The translations under genes and the position numbers were made by a program. A model generated the notes under the pieces. The model did no database searches, had not been told where the DNA came from, and saw nothing but the letters and a program-made list of their open reading frames with translations. Positions 1 to 12,900 of a stretch of DNA of 64,000 nt are shown piece after piece; position 1 is the stretch's first letter, and each line of letters starts with the position of its first letter. Source of the stretch: Xylaria sp. FL1777 (taxonomy: Eukaryota; Ascomycota; Sordariomycetes; Xylariales; Xylariaceae); contig MU400540.1 of assembly GCA_022578965.1 (NCBI GenBank), positions 62,001 to 126,000 of the forward strand. Reading direction: 5' to 3'.

Positions 1-1464
1 GACAAGCTGGTTGTCATCGGTACGAAAAGCGGCGAGATTGAACTATTCGAGGTGTCAACTGGCACGCTCTTAGACAGCGTAACAGCGCACGAAGGCGCAA
101 TCTGGTCTCTCCAGGTCCACCCCGACGGTAGATCAATTGTCTCGGGAAGCGCTGATAAATCGGCCAAATTCTGGAAGGTCCAGGTCGTCAAAGAGCCAGT
201 CTTAGGAACAACTCGAACAACACAGCGCCTCAAGTTGTCGCACGCAAGGACACTGAAAGTCTCAGATGATATTCTCAGTCTAAAGTTCTCTCCCGACGCC
301 AAATACCTAGCCGTTGCCCTATTGGACAGCACAGTAAAGGTGTTTTTCACCGACTCTTTGAAATTATATTTAAACCTATACGGCCACAAACTGCCTGTCT
401 TAGACATGGACATATCATATGATGGGAAGTTAATAGTAACATGTTCGGCAGATAAGACGGTTAGAATATGGGGTCTCGATTTTGGAGACTGTCACAAAGC
501 GATAATAGCCCACCAAGACAGTATTCTCCAAGTTAAGTTTGTACCGAACAACCGCGAAGGTAATGGGCACCACTTCTTTAGCGCTGGTAAAGACCGTACT
601 GTCAAGTACTGGGACGGAGACAAGTTCGAGCAGATTCAGCGTCTGCATGGTCACTACGGCGAGATTTGGGCATTAGCCATTAGTCGCAGCACTGAACCTC
701 CATTCATTGTTAGTGCTAGTCATGACAAGAGCATCCGGGTATGGCACGAGACAGATGAGCAGATTTTCCTCGAAGAAGAGAGAGAGAAAGAGATCGAAGA
801 GCTGTACGAAAGTACATTGACGGGATCACTCGAGCAAGAAGCCGACGAGGAAGGTCAAGAGGGTGAAATTGCGGCCGCTACGAAGCAGACATCCGAGACA
901 TTGAATCATGGTGAGCGTATCGCAGAGGCGTTGGAACTTGGCATGGCAGACCTGCATATCGTTAAGGAGTGGGAAGTGGAAAAGGCAGCCAATCCCCATA
1001 TCGGGCCGCCTCAGCGTGACCCGATGTTCATGGCACACGGTAACATTTCTGCCGAAGAATACGTGATGAAGGTGTTATCACGGCCAGCGGCATCTGCGCT
1101 AAACGATGCACTGCTCGTATTGCCGTTCGCCTCCATACCAATTCTCTTCACGTTCCTCAACATCTTCGCCATGAGATCCATGAATATCCCCCTAACCTGC
1201 CGAATCCTTTTCTTCATGCTAAAGACGCACCACCGCCAAATCGTGGCTAGTAGAACCCTGCCCACTGTGCTCAGCGGGATCAGGATAAATCTGCGTGAGG
1301 TCCTCAAAAAGAAGAAAGACGAGATGGGCTACAATATAGCTGCTCTTAAAGTGGCTGGTATGCAGATACAGGAGAATAGCGTCAAAGACTACGTGGATGA
1401 GAATTGGGATGATGGCACAGATGCCCAAAACGCCAGAAAGCGAGCCTTTGTACACGTTTCTTAA
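1..1464 (+). CDS. UTP12: Utp12/Dip2 (WDR3-like) U3 snoRNP WD40 protein, 3' part
   Basis: C-terminal 487 residues of a WD40 protein whose frame is open at the left edge, so the 5' half is outside the window. Dip2/Utp12 is a subunit of the small-subunit processome (UtpB) and acts with U3 snoRNA in the nucleolus during 18S rRNA maturation. Visible WD repeats include the blade ends SGSADKSAKFW, CSADKTVRIWG, SAGKDRTVKYWD and SASHDKSIRVW. A charged linker (EEEREKEIEELYESTL) follows, then the helical Utp12 domain at roughly residues 350-455 (PAASALNDALLVLPFASIP through LREVLKKKKDEMGYNIAALK). The protein ends in an ARKRAFVHVS tail. Yeast Dip2 and human WDR3 are about 940 aa, so about half is seen. 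No intron is visible in this part, and the stop is TAA at 1462-1464. The family call is strong; the gene symbol follows the yeast name. Confidence 0.95.
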   Translation, partial: DKLVVIGTKSGEIELFEVSTGTLLDSVTAHEGAIWSLQVHPDGRSIVSGSADKSAKFWKVQVVKEPVLGTTRTTQRLKLSHARTLKVSDDILSLKFSPDAKYLAVALLDSTVKVFFTDSLKLYLNLYGHKLPVLDMDISYDGKLIVTCSADKTVRIWGLDFGDCHKAIIAHQDSILQVKFVPNNREGNGHHFFSAGKDRTVKYWDGDKFEQIQRLHGHYGEIWALAISRSTEPPFIVSASHDKSIRVWHETDEQIFLEEEREKEIEELYESTLTGSLEQEADEEGQEGEIAAATKQTSETLNHGERIAEALELGMADLHIVKEWEVEKAANPHIGPPQRDPMFMAHGNISAEEYVMKVLSRPAASALNDALLVLPFASIPILFTFLNIFAMRSMNIPLTCRILFFMLKTHHRQIVASRTLPTVLSGIRINLREVLKKKKDEMGYNIAALKVAGMQIQENSVKDYVDENWDDGTDAQNARKRAFVHVS

Positions 1465-3058
1465 TGTATTGCTTACATACTGGGCTGGTGGGCTGGGGAT
1501 AGCGGATCTGGATGCATATACAAGCCGACGTCAACAGACTATATATAATAAGTTGATCTTATGACAAGTTAACCAAAACATGAACACTGCCAGTGCTATA
1601 TATTGCCATCAAGGAGTCTTACTATAGAGGCCTCTCTCTGAGACTACCTAACTTCTTTCCCAAGTGTGCCCTCCCTTACTAGTCTGCTGTAGCCTACCAT
1701 TATAATAGGTAGCAATAGCAAACAGAAGAATTTTATAATCCATTTAGCTCTTCCCCAAGTATCTATTCCTCACCTCCTATACTACCTCTTAATGAAAGCG
1801 CTCTGATATAAAACTCTTTAAATAGACACGACGCATCCAAGAAAATCAAACTTCAAATAGTTAACATCACATCAAAACTAAAATACCAAACCTCCTCCCG
1901 CCAAAACCTAAATCCAGCCAGATCTTATGCTTATCATTCAATCAACAGCAAGATAGACAGACAGACATCACCCAACCCTCCCTCACTACTCGCGCAACCC
2001 AGCTCCGACGATAATAAAACGCATCAGCGGCCATAATCCGCTCAAGCACCGCAAAGAAGACGACAGCCAGGGAACATCAAGTAGATAACCGCGGCCATAT
2101 AGGATACAGATGTATAAAACCAAAAATGAGATTTGGGCGAGATACTGTCCGTTACAGACGTCAAGTAATGAGTTAAGAGAGCATACCAAGTTCATCGATA
2201 CTACGGTCAAATAATCCAGATCCAGTGGGCGACTTTTAAACCACAAGTCAACTTGTTTGAGAAGAAATATGCTCTTGACGTTCACGATGTCGAAGGTAGT
2301 GGTGGTAATAATACTAGCTACTAATAAACGTGAGTGGCTTGGACAATCTAACATAAAAAGAAGATTTGAAAGTGTACCCTCTAGATATAACCTAACTACA
2401 ATTTTGAAAAGCTAGTACGTGTTTTTGACATAGCGCTTGATTATGCTACATACTGATTCATCTATATGACGGAATCGCTGTAAATGCCTTCGAGAGCAAG
2501 AACCAAATATGCTTCCAGGATATAGTCACTTCGAATGGAATAGCCTTCTTCGTGTCTTATTGCTGTTGTTGTGATGTGAAGAAAAGAATCTCCTATAACG
2601 TAGTTCGCTGTTCCACAGCTTTGCGCTTCGCACCACCAATGCGCGTTGAACTTATCGCCATCATGAAGGGATACTCCCGAAGAACCCAAATATCCGTTCG
2701 ACAAACACCGTTAACGCCTATGACTCATGACTTCATTGTTGAATCACAGTGCAGAGAGCAACCTCTGTGGAAAAGTTTGAATATCGGGGGGGAGGAGAGT
2801 GGAATGATGCAGCCTGTCTATATGAATTAAAACCGTAAGCTCCACAAATATGAGAATTCAAGAACGAAAAGACCGTAGCATCATGCCGTCTGTACGCTGT
2901 CGTCGTTAAATCATAGAGTCGATGATGACTCCGTGGAGGAAAGTGGTTTCTGTTCCGAGATTGGCACTGTGTTGATGTATGTGCCTGCCTGCACCTGTAT
3001 GCGCGCGCAACTGTTATAATAGCCGTAGTCGCATTATACTTCCAGCCAATGAATGTTC
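1465..3058. other. Convergent intergenic region between UTP12 and the RING gene
   Basis: This 1.6-kb spacer lies between two convergent genes and must hold both 3' UTRs and polyadenylation sites. The left part is AT-rich with many short stops. Only one stretch looks possibly coding (minus strand, 2354-1986, listed separately). No repeats or RNA genes were recognised. Confidence 0.5.
1986..2354 (-). CDS. Possible small hydrophobic ORF, unverified
   Basis: An open frame of 122 codons on the minus strand begins with ATG and ends TAG. Its C-terminal half is hydrophobic (YLAQISFLVLYICILYG and LWPLMRFIIVGAGL), which would give one or two membrane segments. A possible 42-nt in-frame intron (donor GTATGC at 2186, acceptor ACAG ending at 2145) lies inside it. 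A second open stretch upstream (2704-2462, minus) cannot be joined to it with confidence. I recognise no family. It could equally be a chance ORF in the 3' region between two convergent genes, so treat it as a candidate only. Confidence 0.2.
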   Translation of the reverse strand: MLDCPSHSRLLVASIITTTTFDIVNVKSIFLLKQVDLWFKSRPLDLDYLTVVSMNLVCSLNSLLDVCNGQYLAQISFLVLYICILYGRGYLLDVPWLSSSLRCLSGLWPLMRFIIVGAGLRE

Positions 3059-5396
3059 CTACGACTGCTGATAGGAAGTAAACTGATTAGAAGTCGCATG
3101 GCCCGAGGCCGCCACGTAAACGTCTGAAGATCCAGCGGACGTAGACGGAGACGAAAATCTGACGGTATCAGAACGCATCTGTGGTAATCCAGACGAATGC
3201 TCATTCCCCGGCGCCTCATCCGAGTGTGACGAAACGAATCCTCGCAGGAAATCGTCGGGAGGAATCATCATCTGTGATTGAAAAGGGAAGCCAGACGCAT
3301 CGAATAACGGGCCACTCGGCGGGGTTAGTGTGATCGCTCCCGTCGTAGGATTGGGTGAGGAACTGCCATTCCAGTGATACTGTTCGGGGCTATTTGTCAG
3401 TGATCGTCGGCTACTTAAATCCACCCCAGTGCTCGTAGGATCAAAAGGGGATCGGGAGCGGGAACTTCTGGAGGGACGGACCGAAGTCTGCGACGCGCCA
3501 TTTGAAGTCTGGCCTCCAAGTATGCTCGGGCGAGACAATGGAGGGGAAACTCGCGCACGATGTCGAGGCCGTCGACGACGATCGTATTCAACGGGTGGCG
3601 AGCGACGCTCATGGGCCGAACTCCATGATGGTAGTCGCATACCATGGCGAGCAGTATTCTCAAACCTCCCACTACCAGACGGTGGCCGGTTGCTTAGTAT
3701 ATCTGGAAATTGGCTTTACAGTAAATCAGCAACATACCTTTCACACTTCCGCCAGTAATGTGTTGCTTACCTTGACCGATCCGACATGTTGGTGCCAGTG
3801 GTCTGTCCAGTTTGAGTTGATGAATCCAATTCCGAAACATCGATATCGCGTGACCGGCTCTGCTCACGTCCTTGGTAACCTTGATAGCCTGGCAAATGCT
3901 GTGGTGTTATTTGGTACGGGGGTATGAACCGGAAACCTGGGTGGCTTCGGCGGGTTGGCATATGCTGTAGTTCTGAGTGAACCTTGTCCCTGCAATAAGG
4001 GCAACTATCTGACTCTTGGAACCACTTCTTGATGCAATGATCACCAAATACATGCTTACACTTGGGTAGTCTGAGCGGCGCTTCATTGACGCCCTCAGGA
4101 TTTGCTACTCCAAAGTCGTTGTAACAGATTACACAAGCTATGCAGGTTAGCTTTAGGCTAGATTATCAGCATGCACAGAACTTACTCCTCTCGCTTTCCG
4201 GAAGGTCCGCTATACTGACACTTTGTAGAGATGCCAGTGCTTTTTTAGAAGCCACTCTTTTCGCAGGCCCGCCTCTCACAAATCGACCCGTAACAGGACC
4301 CTCTCCATCCGAAATCGTCCCTGGGAAGTTCTCAACAAACTCTACCAAATCCCCCCTTCGAAACAACAGGTTACCTCCATCATTCAACCATTCAGATGGC
4401 GATGAAGCAGTATACCGCGATATAGATCGCCTAGCACGACCCATCCCCGCGGTGGAGGCCCGTCGTATTTCTACTGGACTGATTATGCGGCCGGGTTGGT
4501 CGTTGGTGCGCTGTGGCGCTGTCGATGCCGGTGCAGGAGGAGATTGTGAAGCTTTAATTAGTAGAAAATGTTAGCTCAATCTTTCCTATTTGGTAAGACT
4601 CGAAAAGCAACTAACCTAGTCGAGTGCTGCCTTCCTCGACGGGTGCAGTGGCATGCGCCATAGGGTCCGATGGTTGAGAGAAAGGTGTTGTAAAAAGATG
4701 AGGAAAGAGGTTAGGAAGCTGCTGTCCAGGACGAATGTTTTCGTTGCCAAAAGATGTCGTCTGGCCCGTCTGTCTTGAGGTAATCGGGGTCCTCGAAGGT
4801 GGAACTGGCACGGGCGGAACAGAAAGCAGTGAGGCCGCGGAAGGTAAGCCAGCGCTCTGAACAGGGCGGTTCGTAGGAGTCTGGGTACTAGACTGGCTAG
4901 AATTCGAGCTTGGAAATGATACTGGATTCTCGAAGGGAGGCTGGTTGAGAAGACGCGGCGCCGGGTGCATTGTAGGCCGGAATTGCTGGAATGGGGGGAT
5001 TTGCTGAGCGTAGGTGTCCGGTACACTTGCCATATTTGAAATATCCGGCATAGGACAAAGCGAAGGCTGCGGCTGGTTTGGCGGTGTTTGTGCCGGAAAC
5101 GTGCCCTGTGAAAACGGTGTTATCATAGCCGGCCGCCAGTTCTGTGGACTCCTCGACTGCCAAAAATTCCGGTTGCCAGCGTGGGCATGAACTGGGTCAT
5201 ATTGCACTGAGCCTCGGGTTGACGAAATGTTAGGGAGGGGATATCCACGCTGTTCAGCAGCTGCCCGGAGAGCGGGGCAACGGGATGTCGAGGCGGAAGA
5301 CGAAGCACCATTTGGGTGGTGGTGGTGGTGGTGCTGGTAATGAGGGTGATGGTGATTCGAGTGGTGCATCGTAAAATCCATGGCGGAGGGGTCCAT
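3059..5396 (-). CDS. RING-H2 finger protein (putative E3 ubiquitin ligase), 4 exons
   Basis: Exons run 5396-4616, 4551-4186, 4137-3771 and 3671-3059; phases agree at every join and give 708 aa. Introns are 64, 48 and 99 bp with donors GTTAGT, GTAAGT and GTAAGC. The start is the ATG at 5396 in a strong context (GCTGCCATGGAC). The N-terminal about 260 residues are low-complexity, rich in Pro, Ser and Gln, with a His-rich run near residues 10-30. A C3H2C3 RING spans residues 384-431: CVIC, then PKCKHVFGDHC, then CPYC, with Cys384/387, Cys409, His411, His416, Cys417, Cys428 and Cys431. The tail is disordered and Ser/Arg-rich. RING-H2 domains usually recruit an E2 for ubiquitin transfer; the substrate is unknown. 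There is no transmembrane segment, so it is probably soluble. The RING is split by the intron just before its first Cys. Confidence 0.88.
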
Positions 5397-6585
5397 GGCA
5401 GCGAGCGGAGAGTGGCAGCTTTTCAAATTGAAAATGGGAATAAAAATATAAGTAAAAGGCTGTCACTCCCGCTTTGGAGCTCGAGAAAAAGGATCCAACC
5501 TGCTTCGAACCAATTTGAATCGGTACGTATGAGGGTCGAATGACGACGGTAAATAGTGAGGGGTCAGGCGGCTCGGAAGAGATACTCAACAGTTCTAGTC
5601 TAACCTAGTCATCTAGCCAGCCATGGGTTGGACATGGACGGTATGGAGCAGGGTATTGCGCAGTCGAAAGACCGGGGGCTCCGAGTCCTGGAATTGGCTT
5701 TCTAGTAGCGGAGGATCCTCACGCACTCTTTTGAAGAGGAGACCGACGGAGGAACTGGGAAAGATAAGGTTACGACCGGAATATGCAAGCGCTGGAGCGA
5801 GCTGGAGCACACTGGGCGTATTGGGCGTCGGCGGTGGGATGTTGGACAGGCCAGCAGGGTCCCAAGGAGATAGACAGTATACTGTACGGCCGACGTGTGC
5901 TGCTGCGTAGAGAGAGATCGTCTGATGGACTGAAACAAGACGAAATAGGCGCTGCGATATGGGCGGTTTTGTTGTTGGTAAGAGAAAGGAGGGAGGAAAG
6001 CAAAGAGCGGTTAAAAATACGGATTTAGCAACAAGCGAGACTTATGACTTATAGAGGCGGAGGAGTGAGTAATAAGCAGTGTGTATTGTGCGCGCGCTTG
6101 CTTGCTCTTGGACCTCGCTCGCAATGAATGCTGTGTCTGGATCCCGGTTCCGAACCGAGTGGATGGATGGCTGAATCACGCTCTCAATAGTCACAACGAC
6201 CCTGGTGAATGGGCTACTTGGCTGGGCTCGACCTCGGAACCAAACGCACAGAGCTCGGGGGCAAACAGATACTGGATTGCTAGGGAAAAAATACTAATAG
6301 GCCTGAATGCGGGCGGTAGATTTGTATCACAAAGGACAGCAGGGGGGGTGGAGGGCACAGACTAGTCCATGTAGGCGTCAATGGAGGAGGAGGATGAATG
6401 AAGAATTGAATGAACGAGGGCGCGAGTGAATGAGGGACCGCCGACGAGACTGGATGAGGCGGCTGTGTCGTAAGTGGGAGGGAAAGCCGGGCCAACCTCG
6501 CATTCAATGGGGTGGCCGGGACACCTTAACGTTGAATGGGGAGATGGTCTCGTCAGGTCAGCACATTGCAGCACATCACAGGAGA
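5397..6585. other. Upstream region of the RING gene
   Basis: GC-rich sequence immediately 5' of the RING gene start. It must hold its promoter and 5' UTR. Several short overlapping open frames on both strands (for example near 5623-5910) share no family features and have the unbiased look of chance ORFs in GC-rich DNA. No TATA box or factor site could be assigned with confidence. Confidence 0.4.
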
Positions 6586-6590
6586 GAGGG

Positions 6591-6665
6591 ACAGCACAGC
6601 AGAGCAGAGGGCAGAGCAGAGCACAGTACAGCACAGCACAGCACACAACACAACACAACACAACA
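6591..6665. repeat. Imperfect GCACA/GCAGA and ACAAC microsatellite
   Basis: An imperfect tandem tract of CAGCA, GAGCA and finally CAACA units. It has no coding features and looks like ordinary slippage-prone intergenic sequence. Confidence 0.85.
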
Positions 6666-6730
6666 CTAACACCAGCACTAGCACTGCCTAACACTAGGTA
6701 GGTACCTAACAGCACGACAGGGACAACGAT

Positions 6731-6960
6731 GGAGACCGGGAAGTAGGCGGGTAGATATGTAGGTAGGAGGGAGGGTAAGTACTTGGATAGGAAGTGTAGT
6801 TAAGTTAGTTGGGTAGGTGGATGGGTAGGCAGGCAGGCAGGCAGGCAGATAGGGCGGGCAGGTAGGCGGGCAGGTTAGGTAGGCGGGCAAAAGTTAATGA
6901 GGCAAGCAGGAAGGAAGAATGAAGAGGAGGAGCAGGAGGAGGAGCAGGAGAAGGAAGGCA
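6731..6960. repeat. GTAG/GGCA/GGA degenerate simple-repeat tract
   Basis: Strongly strand-asymmetric purine-rich sequence. It starts with GTAGG units (6731-6830), passes through a perfect GGCA array near 6827-6847 and further GGCAGGTAGGCG units, and ends in GGA/GCAGGA repeats (about 6902-6960). The reverse complement reads as a proline/leucine/threonine-rich open frame, which is an artefact of the repeat. Confidence 0.85.
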
Positions 6961-9900
6961 GCAAATAACAAATTATTAGGTCGGCAGGCATAATACGGTT
7001 ACTGGATGACGAGAATGTGACAGTAGGTACTTGAGGTAGTGGGCAGTCTCCAGCGAGTGCTGTGGCCGTTGGTTGGTGACAACCTAGAGAGGCAAAAGGA
7101 CCAGGGACAAGGAGGGGCCATCGACGAAGGGGAAAAAAGAACAGTAGTAACAAGCATCTATCTAGACTAGGTATGTAGGTAGTCAGGTAGGTATGGATTA
7201 TGGATGCTACCTCCAGAACCTCGCCTTACTTACTTACACTAGGTAGGTTAACAGGTACAAGGTGTCTGTTTTGTTAGGTATGTATCGTACATACATGTTA
7301 TCTATACGTATGTGCGCAGTAAGTAATTAGGTTGATGTAGGTATAACACCACCAACAGCCACAAGATACGAGTTGGTTTCACGCTATTTGTAACTCGACC
7401 ACCCACACCTACACCTACGCAGTACAGTGTCGAGGCGCCGTCCAGGTATTAGGTAATGACACAACAGAATGTAAAGCAAATGACCAAAAGGACAGTGCGG
7501 AGGAAGACGGGATTCGTAATGCTGGTAATCTATGTATACTGCGTAAGTACGGGACCGGTAGGTCTGAATGTACATACCGTGCTACGTATGTAGGTCTGTA
7601 GGTAGTACATTGGTGGTGTCTGTAGTTGAGCAACAGGTAAGGGTAGGTGGTCTATCAGATGACCTTCAAGCCACGGATGTGTGTATGGATTTCTCCGACC
7701 GCCCGAGTCGTATGCAGCCGCTCTCTCGGTTGTGGGTAGGAAGGCGGGAGGAAGGCAATTGAGAGCATGCGCTGAACTGAACCATGTTCTTAATAAAGGG
7801 GACATGGCTTGCTTGCTTGCTCAGGCTTTGTATGTAATTAATGCACACTGCCAGAGTGCCTGAGTACCTACCGATACCTGGTGGGTTACTTCAGCAGGCA
7901 TGTACTTTAAGGTATCAGCATCACATCCCATCCGTCATTGTCCTCCACCTCTGTACCTGGTAGATCTTCCGAAACCCGGCCTATGCATTGCCATCGTGGG
8001 CATCGGAATAAGGGATGGAGGCGAGACAAGATGCAGGTGTAACGAGAGAAAAAGAGAACAGATAGGACGTTTTTGTCAATTTTGACTACAAAACGACCAC
8101 CGGTGTCCAATTTCGTCCTATTTCGGCCGGGGGCCTTTTGTCTTTCCTTGTCGCAGCCTTCAGGCCAGGCCGGAAGGTGACACCAGCCTGCCTGGAAACT
8201 GCTGAATCAGATCCGTTGGAGTGGACACACATTCACCCCGCAGGAAACATGCTACGTACATACCTAGGTACCTCAGTACCGCACCTACAGGCAGCACTAT
8301 AAGCATTTGCTACCTACCTATACACTGCTGCAGTGTACAGGTATAAGGTATACCTACCTACTTACGAATCCTTTTACGTAGGTAGTGTATCAGAATATAT
8401 GTACGTATATATCCCTCCAGGTATACCGCCCCTCTTGGGTTTTAGAGGGACCTAGTTTCTTTTTTATCTATTGTGTATTTAGGTGTCTGACGAGGCGAGG
8501 GATATGCCCTGCAGTTTATCAGTTTCTGTACACTCCTTAGTACCTACGCACGCTAGGTAGGTAATGCCCATTTTATACATACCCGTGACCTTGCCTACTG
8601 TACTTGCCTACTGTAGGCAGGCAGTGACTGCGCAGTGTAAGCTCGCCTTCGCCTTGCAGGGCTTCGATTCGTCCAGTGCTCAAATCTAGAAGCGTCTGGC
8701 TCAGTCTTACCACTATAAAAATGCCTGGGCGTTGTCAGATAGCGTTGCGCTAATATCTTTTACTGTCGTCCGCCCAACAATACTCGGGTTTTCCTAGTGC
8801 TTCTAGATAATGTCGCCGGCATTTTGCCGACTGTCTTTATATCGTCAACCTCCAGTTTATTGTGCAGCCCATTTCTTCCCATACTTTTAACCCATCGTTC
8901 ATCGAATCGTCAGCATTACCCCTCAGGCCACTAGTCAACAGTTTGCCAGACTAGTGTGATAGGCGCGGTTCTTACAAGTATATCAAATTCAACATATCCA
9001 TGGATATCAGCCCCCAAAGATGTGCCGTGCATGTGCGCATATTGTTCTAAATACGAGAGTGACCAGTCGTATATCTCGTCCTTGGGACGGGCCTACACTA
9101 CCTACATTGCAAAAGCCCGAGGCACGGACGCCGTCCAAAACCACGCCTAACGAGCGAGATTACACCAAATATCGTGGCGGGGAAGCGGGCTGACTGGAGT
9201 CTTGGATGGCTACCTACCTACGTAATGCCGAACAACCCGTCTTGCCTACTACCTATCCGCGACGGCGTTAGCCAAACAGCAATCGTCATACCCATTATTC
9301 GGCGTTGCATTAAGTGCATGAGCATATCATCTAGCACCAGGCTAGTTGGCCTGGCCGGTACGTCTGGATGCTACGGTAAATATGTAGATATGAGTGAATA
9401 TGAGTGAGCATGAGGCGGCGGACCTCGATTAGGGAGTCGAGGGATAAACTGCGTGGGAAAATGAATCGCTCCCATCCTTGCGAGCGCAATTTACTCAGCC
9501 ATGTGATGGGAATTAGAGCCGGCAGTATGGGTCGTGCCACGTTCTTACGCCGTCGGATTGCGAGTTCTTATGAGTCTTGGGTGCATCACGGCGACAAATG
9601 GCAGGCCACAGACTCTGGTCGATCTGGTCATGTAGTGTCATCTTTGGCGTTATCAATCATCTCAGCTGGTGTAGAGCAGAGAGCGGCGGAATCTGACGCA
9701 CTTGCTCATTTTCCCCATTCGCCCGCTAGGTAGCCGGTATTGATTGAGGCCGGGGTAAGTAGGTAGATCCGACGTCCCTACTATACCACACTGGCTGCGT
9801 GTCCGCGCGCGCGAGGAGATCGGGGTAATCTAAAACGCAGATGGCTTCCGGATCCAAGTTCTGTGTCCATTACGATGCAGCTGCTGAATAGCAACGTGCC

Positions 9901-9943
9901 GGGGTAGGGAAAGGGAAAGGGGAGGGAGGGAGGGAGAGAGAGA
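9901..9943. repeat. Polypurine GGGA/GA tract
   Basis: An uninterrupted purine run of GGGAAA, GGGAGG and GAGAGA units apart from one T near its start. It is a simple repeat in the intergenic tract. Confidence 0.8.
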
Positions 9944-12900
9944 ATTGGCCCGGCAAATTAGGGATCAGAATTTTGTCATATTGAAAAACTTTTTCTGCTA
10001 ACTTGCTTTGTGTAGCTCGTCATTCCCGATTGTCGTAGCCATTGCAACAAACATCAGAGAGGCGGACAATCTGAACAAGTTTCCTGTGCACCGGCATCTG
10101 ACTGGCGTCAGCAGGCCCCGATGCAGCCGACACGTGAGGTTAAATGGAACATTGCCCGAAGGCAACAAATATAGCCGTCGTCTTGGTAAGTACTTCGCTA
10201 CCAGCCCAGACATGCGTGTGTGTCTGCGCATAGGTATGTATTCCCTTATGTATTCCCTTATATGTATATCCCTTACGTAGCGGGTAAAATACCTACATAC
10301 CGCAAGGTAGGTGGGTACGTTGCAGGCGCTACAGGGGCATGATACCGTTGGTGTAAACCAACTACATTGCGTCTCTATAGCCTACTTATACTACGTACGT
10401 AGTACAGCGCAGAGAATTAGTAGGTACGTACATATATATGAAAACCTTCCCTAAGTACTACCTACACGTATGTAGGAATAAAGGCCCTGTTAAAGGCCCT
10501 GTTAAAGCCCCCCCGGTCTTGGCCCGGATCTTGCGCTGAAAGCTCCGTGGATGTTTTCCGTCATTTCTACCCAAGTGTAGCGTAGAAATTGGCTATCCAT
10601 CAGAGGGCCTCGCACCTTGCTTTTCTCCCTCGTTACCCTGCGGACTGTCACAGTTCGCTACCACCGACCAGACTCTCTTCTTGTGGACCGACAAGACATC
10701 ACACCTGTCTCTTGCAAGCCAGTACCGAGGCTGGGTATCTCCCAGCCGGCCGGTTATTTTGCCGCTTCGCCATCCAGGTGTCACTACACGGTAATATCTT
10801 CTGACTCCTCGTCATCATGATTGCGTCGCCCAACACCTTCCTGTAAAGTCGCCCTCTCACCAATACCTCTCCACTTATCATATCACTGTACGAGTAGTTA
10901 GTTGCCCCAACAGCCGCCGTTTGTGTTTTGTGCTTTGCTTGGTGGTATGATGTTGTATAATATATGAATAGATGGATGCACAGTGGCCATGATTTCAATG
11001 CCACTTTCACCGCCTGCTCCGATATAATTTTTTTTTCGCTATTTTTGTTTGTCCGGCGAGTTTAAGCTCATTAGGAATACCAATCAGTGCAACGATGAGT
11101 ATAGTGTGATGCGGAAAAGATCATCACTCGGCATCGTCTTGAGTTTACGTCCGCTGCTTACGGGAGACAAACCCGTATACAATATGACGACGATGGGCGA
11201 CAAACAGCGATGACAGATTCTTACCTTAACTGCGCCTTCGTGACAACACCAATAGTGTCTCTTACGAAATACGACGCTCACCAAGACCGGCTCTCCAGGC
11301 TAGGTAGTTGGTGCCTATCATATCATCGCTCGCTCGCCGATGTGCTGCATGCCCCCCTCTACCTTCCGAGGTCAGTAATCGTCGCCCATGTTGGAATGTG
11401 GCCATGGGGAAACCCAAGCTTGTTAGCGAAGCACGGTGCATCTTTCCCCAGTTCAACCCCAAGGGAGATCATACACATATGCACCGTTACTAACAAGTCA
11501 CACGAATCCGCAACTATGCTCTTTTCAGCATGGCCTACGCACACTTGGAACAAGGTGGGCTGTGATTCATTCGCTTATAGCTCAAGCGGGTGAATTGGTT
11601 GGTCTAACAGTCTCGGAGCTTTACGGTCATGAGCTCCAAGGTTAATGATACCGTACCCCGTGCTTACAAGCCGGCCGGGCCGGAACAAACCAGTCACACA
11701 TTCGCGTACTGTGCATACGATACGATACGGCTGTTGTTACTTGATCATCTAACCTGGCATTGGGAGATAGCGATTTTTGCATTTCTCAACTACCCGCAAA
11801 ACTATATCAACTCCACCTCGGGGTTGGGGATTGGGAGATTTCCGACAGGTTCTTGTTCGTAAATCCGTAACAGTGGCGGGTTAGGAATATTGCGTCGCAT
11901 CGGCTGCAGAAAAGTGTTCGGGGTTTTCATCCTTCTATCGCGAAACATATCGATTCCCCGCCAGAATGCGAAAGAGATCCTCGCCATACCGCCAGATGGA
12001 TGTTACCGAATGACAACCAGAACATACACAACATGTTGTAAAGGGCCACTTCGACTAGCAGGGTTATCCAATACGGTTTCAAGGTTGTGCAAGCGGGTTC
12101 CCGGGTCTAGTATGCCCCCTCATTTGATGCGGTTGGCGAATGCACTTATGCAACCACTTCGTCGCGAGCTCTCAACGTAGGCCAGTCAATGGTCTTGGGT
12201 CGTTCGCATTTTCATGCCGAAGCTACCCGGAAATGAACTATTACTGGTGGGTTGGGAACTCGCTCGCCAACTATGCCATTCTCTTTCCTCTTACCGGTAG
12301 ATTTCAAGAAATCATAAATCACCTATTGGCCCTGTTCAAGTCAACTAGTCCGCCACCAAGAGTTGTCATTGGGATAGCCATCCTTGATCTGTCGCCAAGG
12401 CTCACCATGTAAAACCAGGATTTCAGCTTGGGTCCGGCCTGAATGCCAAAACCGAATATACCTGCATTATTGCAGATACGTATTATGATCGATTCACCGT
12501 AACAAACGGAAATAGCCATTATTATCATGCAGCCGTTTCGGGTATCAATTGCGCGGCCGGATACTAATTTTACATGACATTATTCCTCAATCTTACAGTT
12601 TTTGTTTTTTACTATTAAAGGCAACAACTTCCTAGGAAGCCTGTGTGACCAAAGGGCTGGTATTACATAACCGCCAATCTTCAGTTTCCCAACAAAGCAG
12701 CTTATACCATATTCTAGCCGCTCAATGCTCTACCAGTCGATCCAGAGGAGCTTCACTTGGAGGAATACATATGTAATTGAAGGTGCGATTCTAGACGCGA
12801 TTGCGAACTGCTGACGAAAATTTCGTTGGCCGTTTCTATTTTAGACTTTATACTTAATAGAGTCCGACCTTGCCCTCCTCATGATTCCGGAATTTTATGG

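Noticed and set aside
6678..7153. Minus-strand open frames with repeated PAYLTCPPTCPP-like and LLLFFF-like peptides
   Set aside because: These are the translation of GTAGG/GGCA/GGA simple repeats. The peptide periodicity follows the DNA repeat.
9404..9733. 109-codon plus-strand open frame
   Set aside because: No domain, no splice partners, no signal peptide, and it overlaps antisense frames. It is compatible with chance in GC-balanced DNA.
11210..11593. 127-codon plus-strand open frame with overlapping antisense frames
   Set aside because: Several frames are open at once over the same stretch and none has a recognisable motif.
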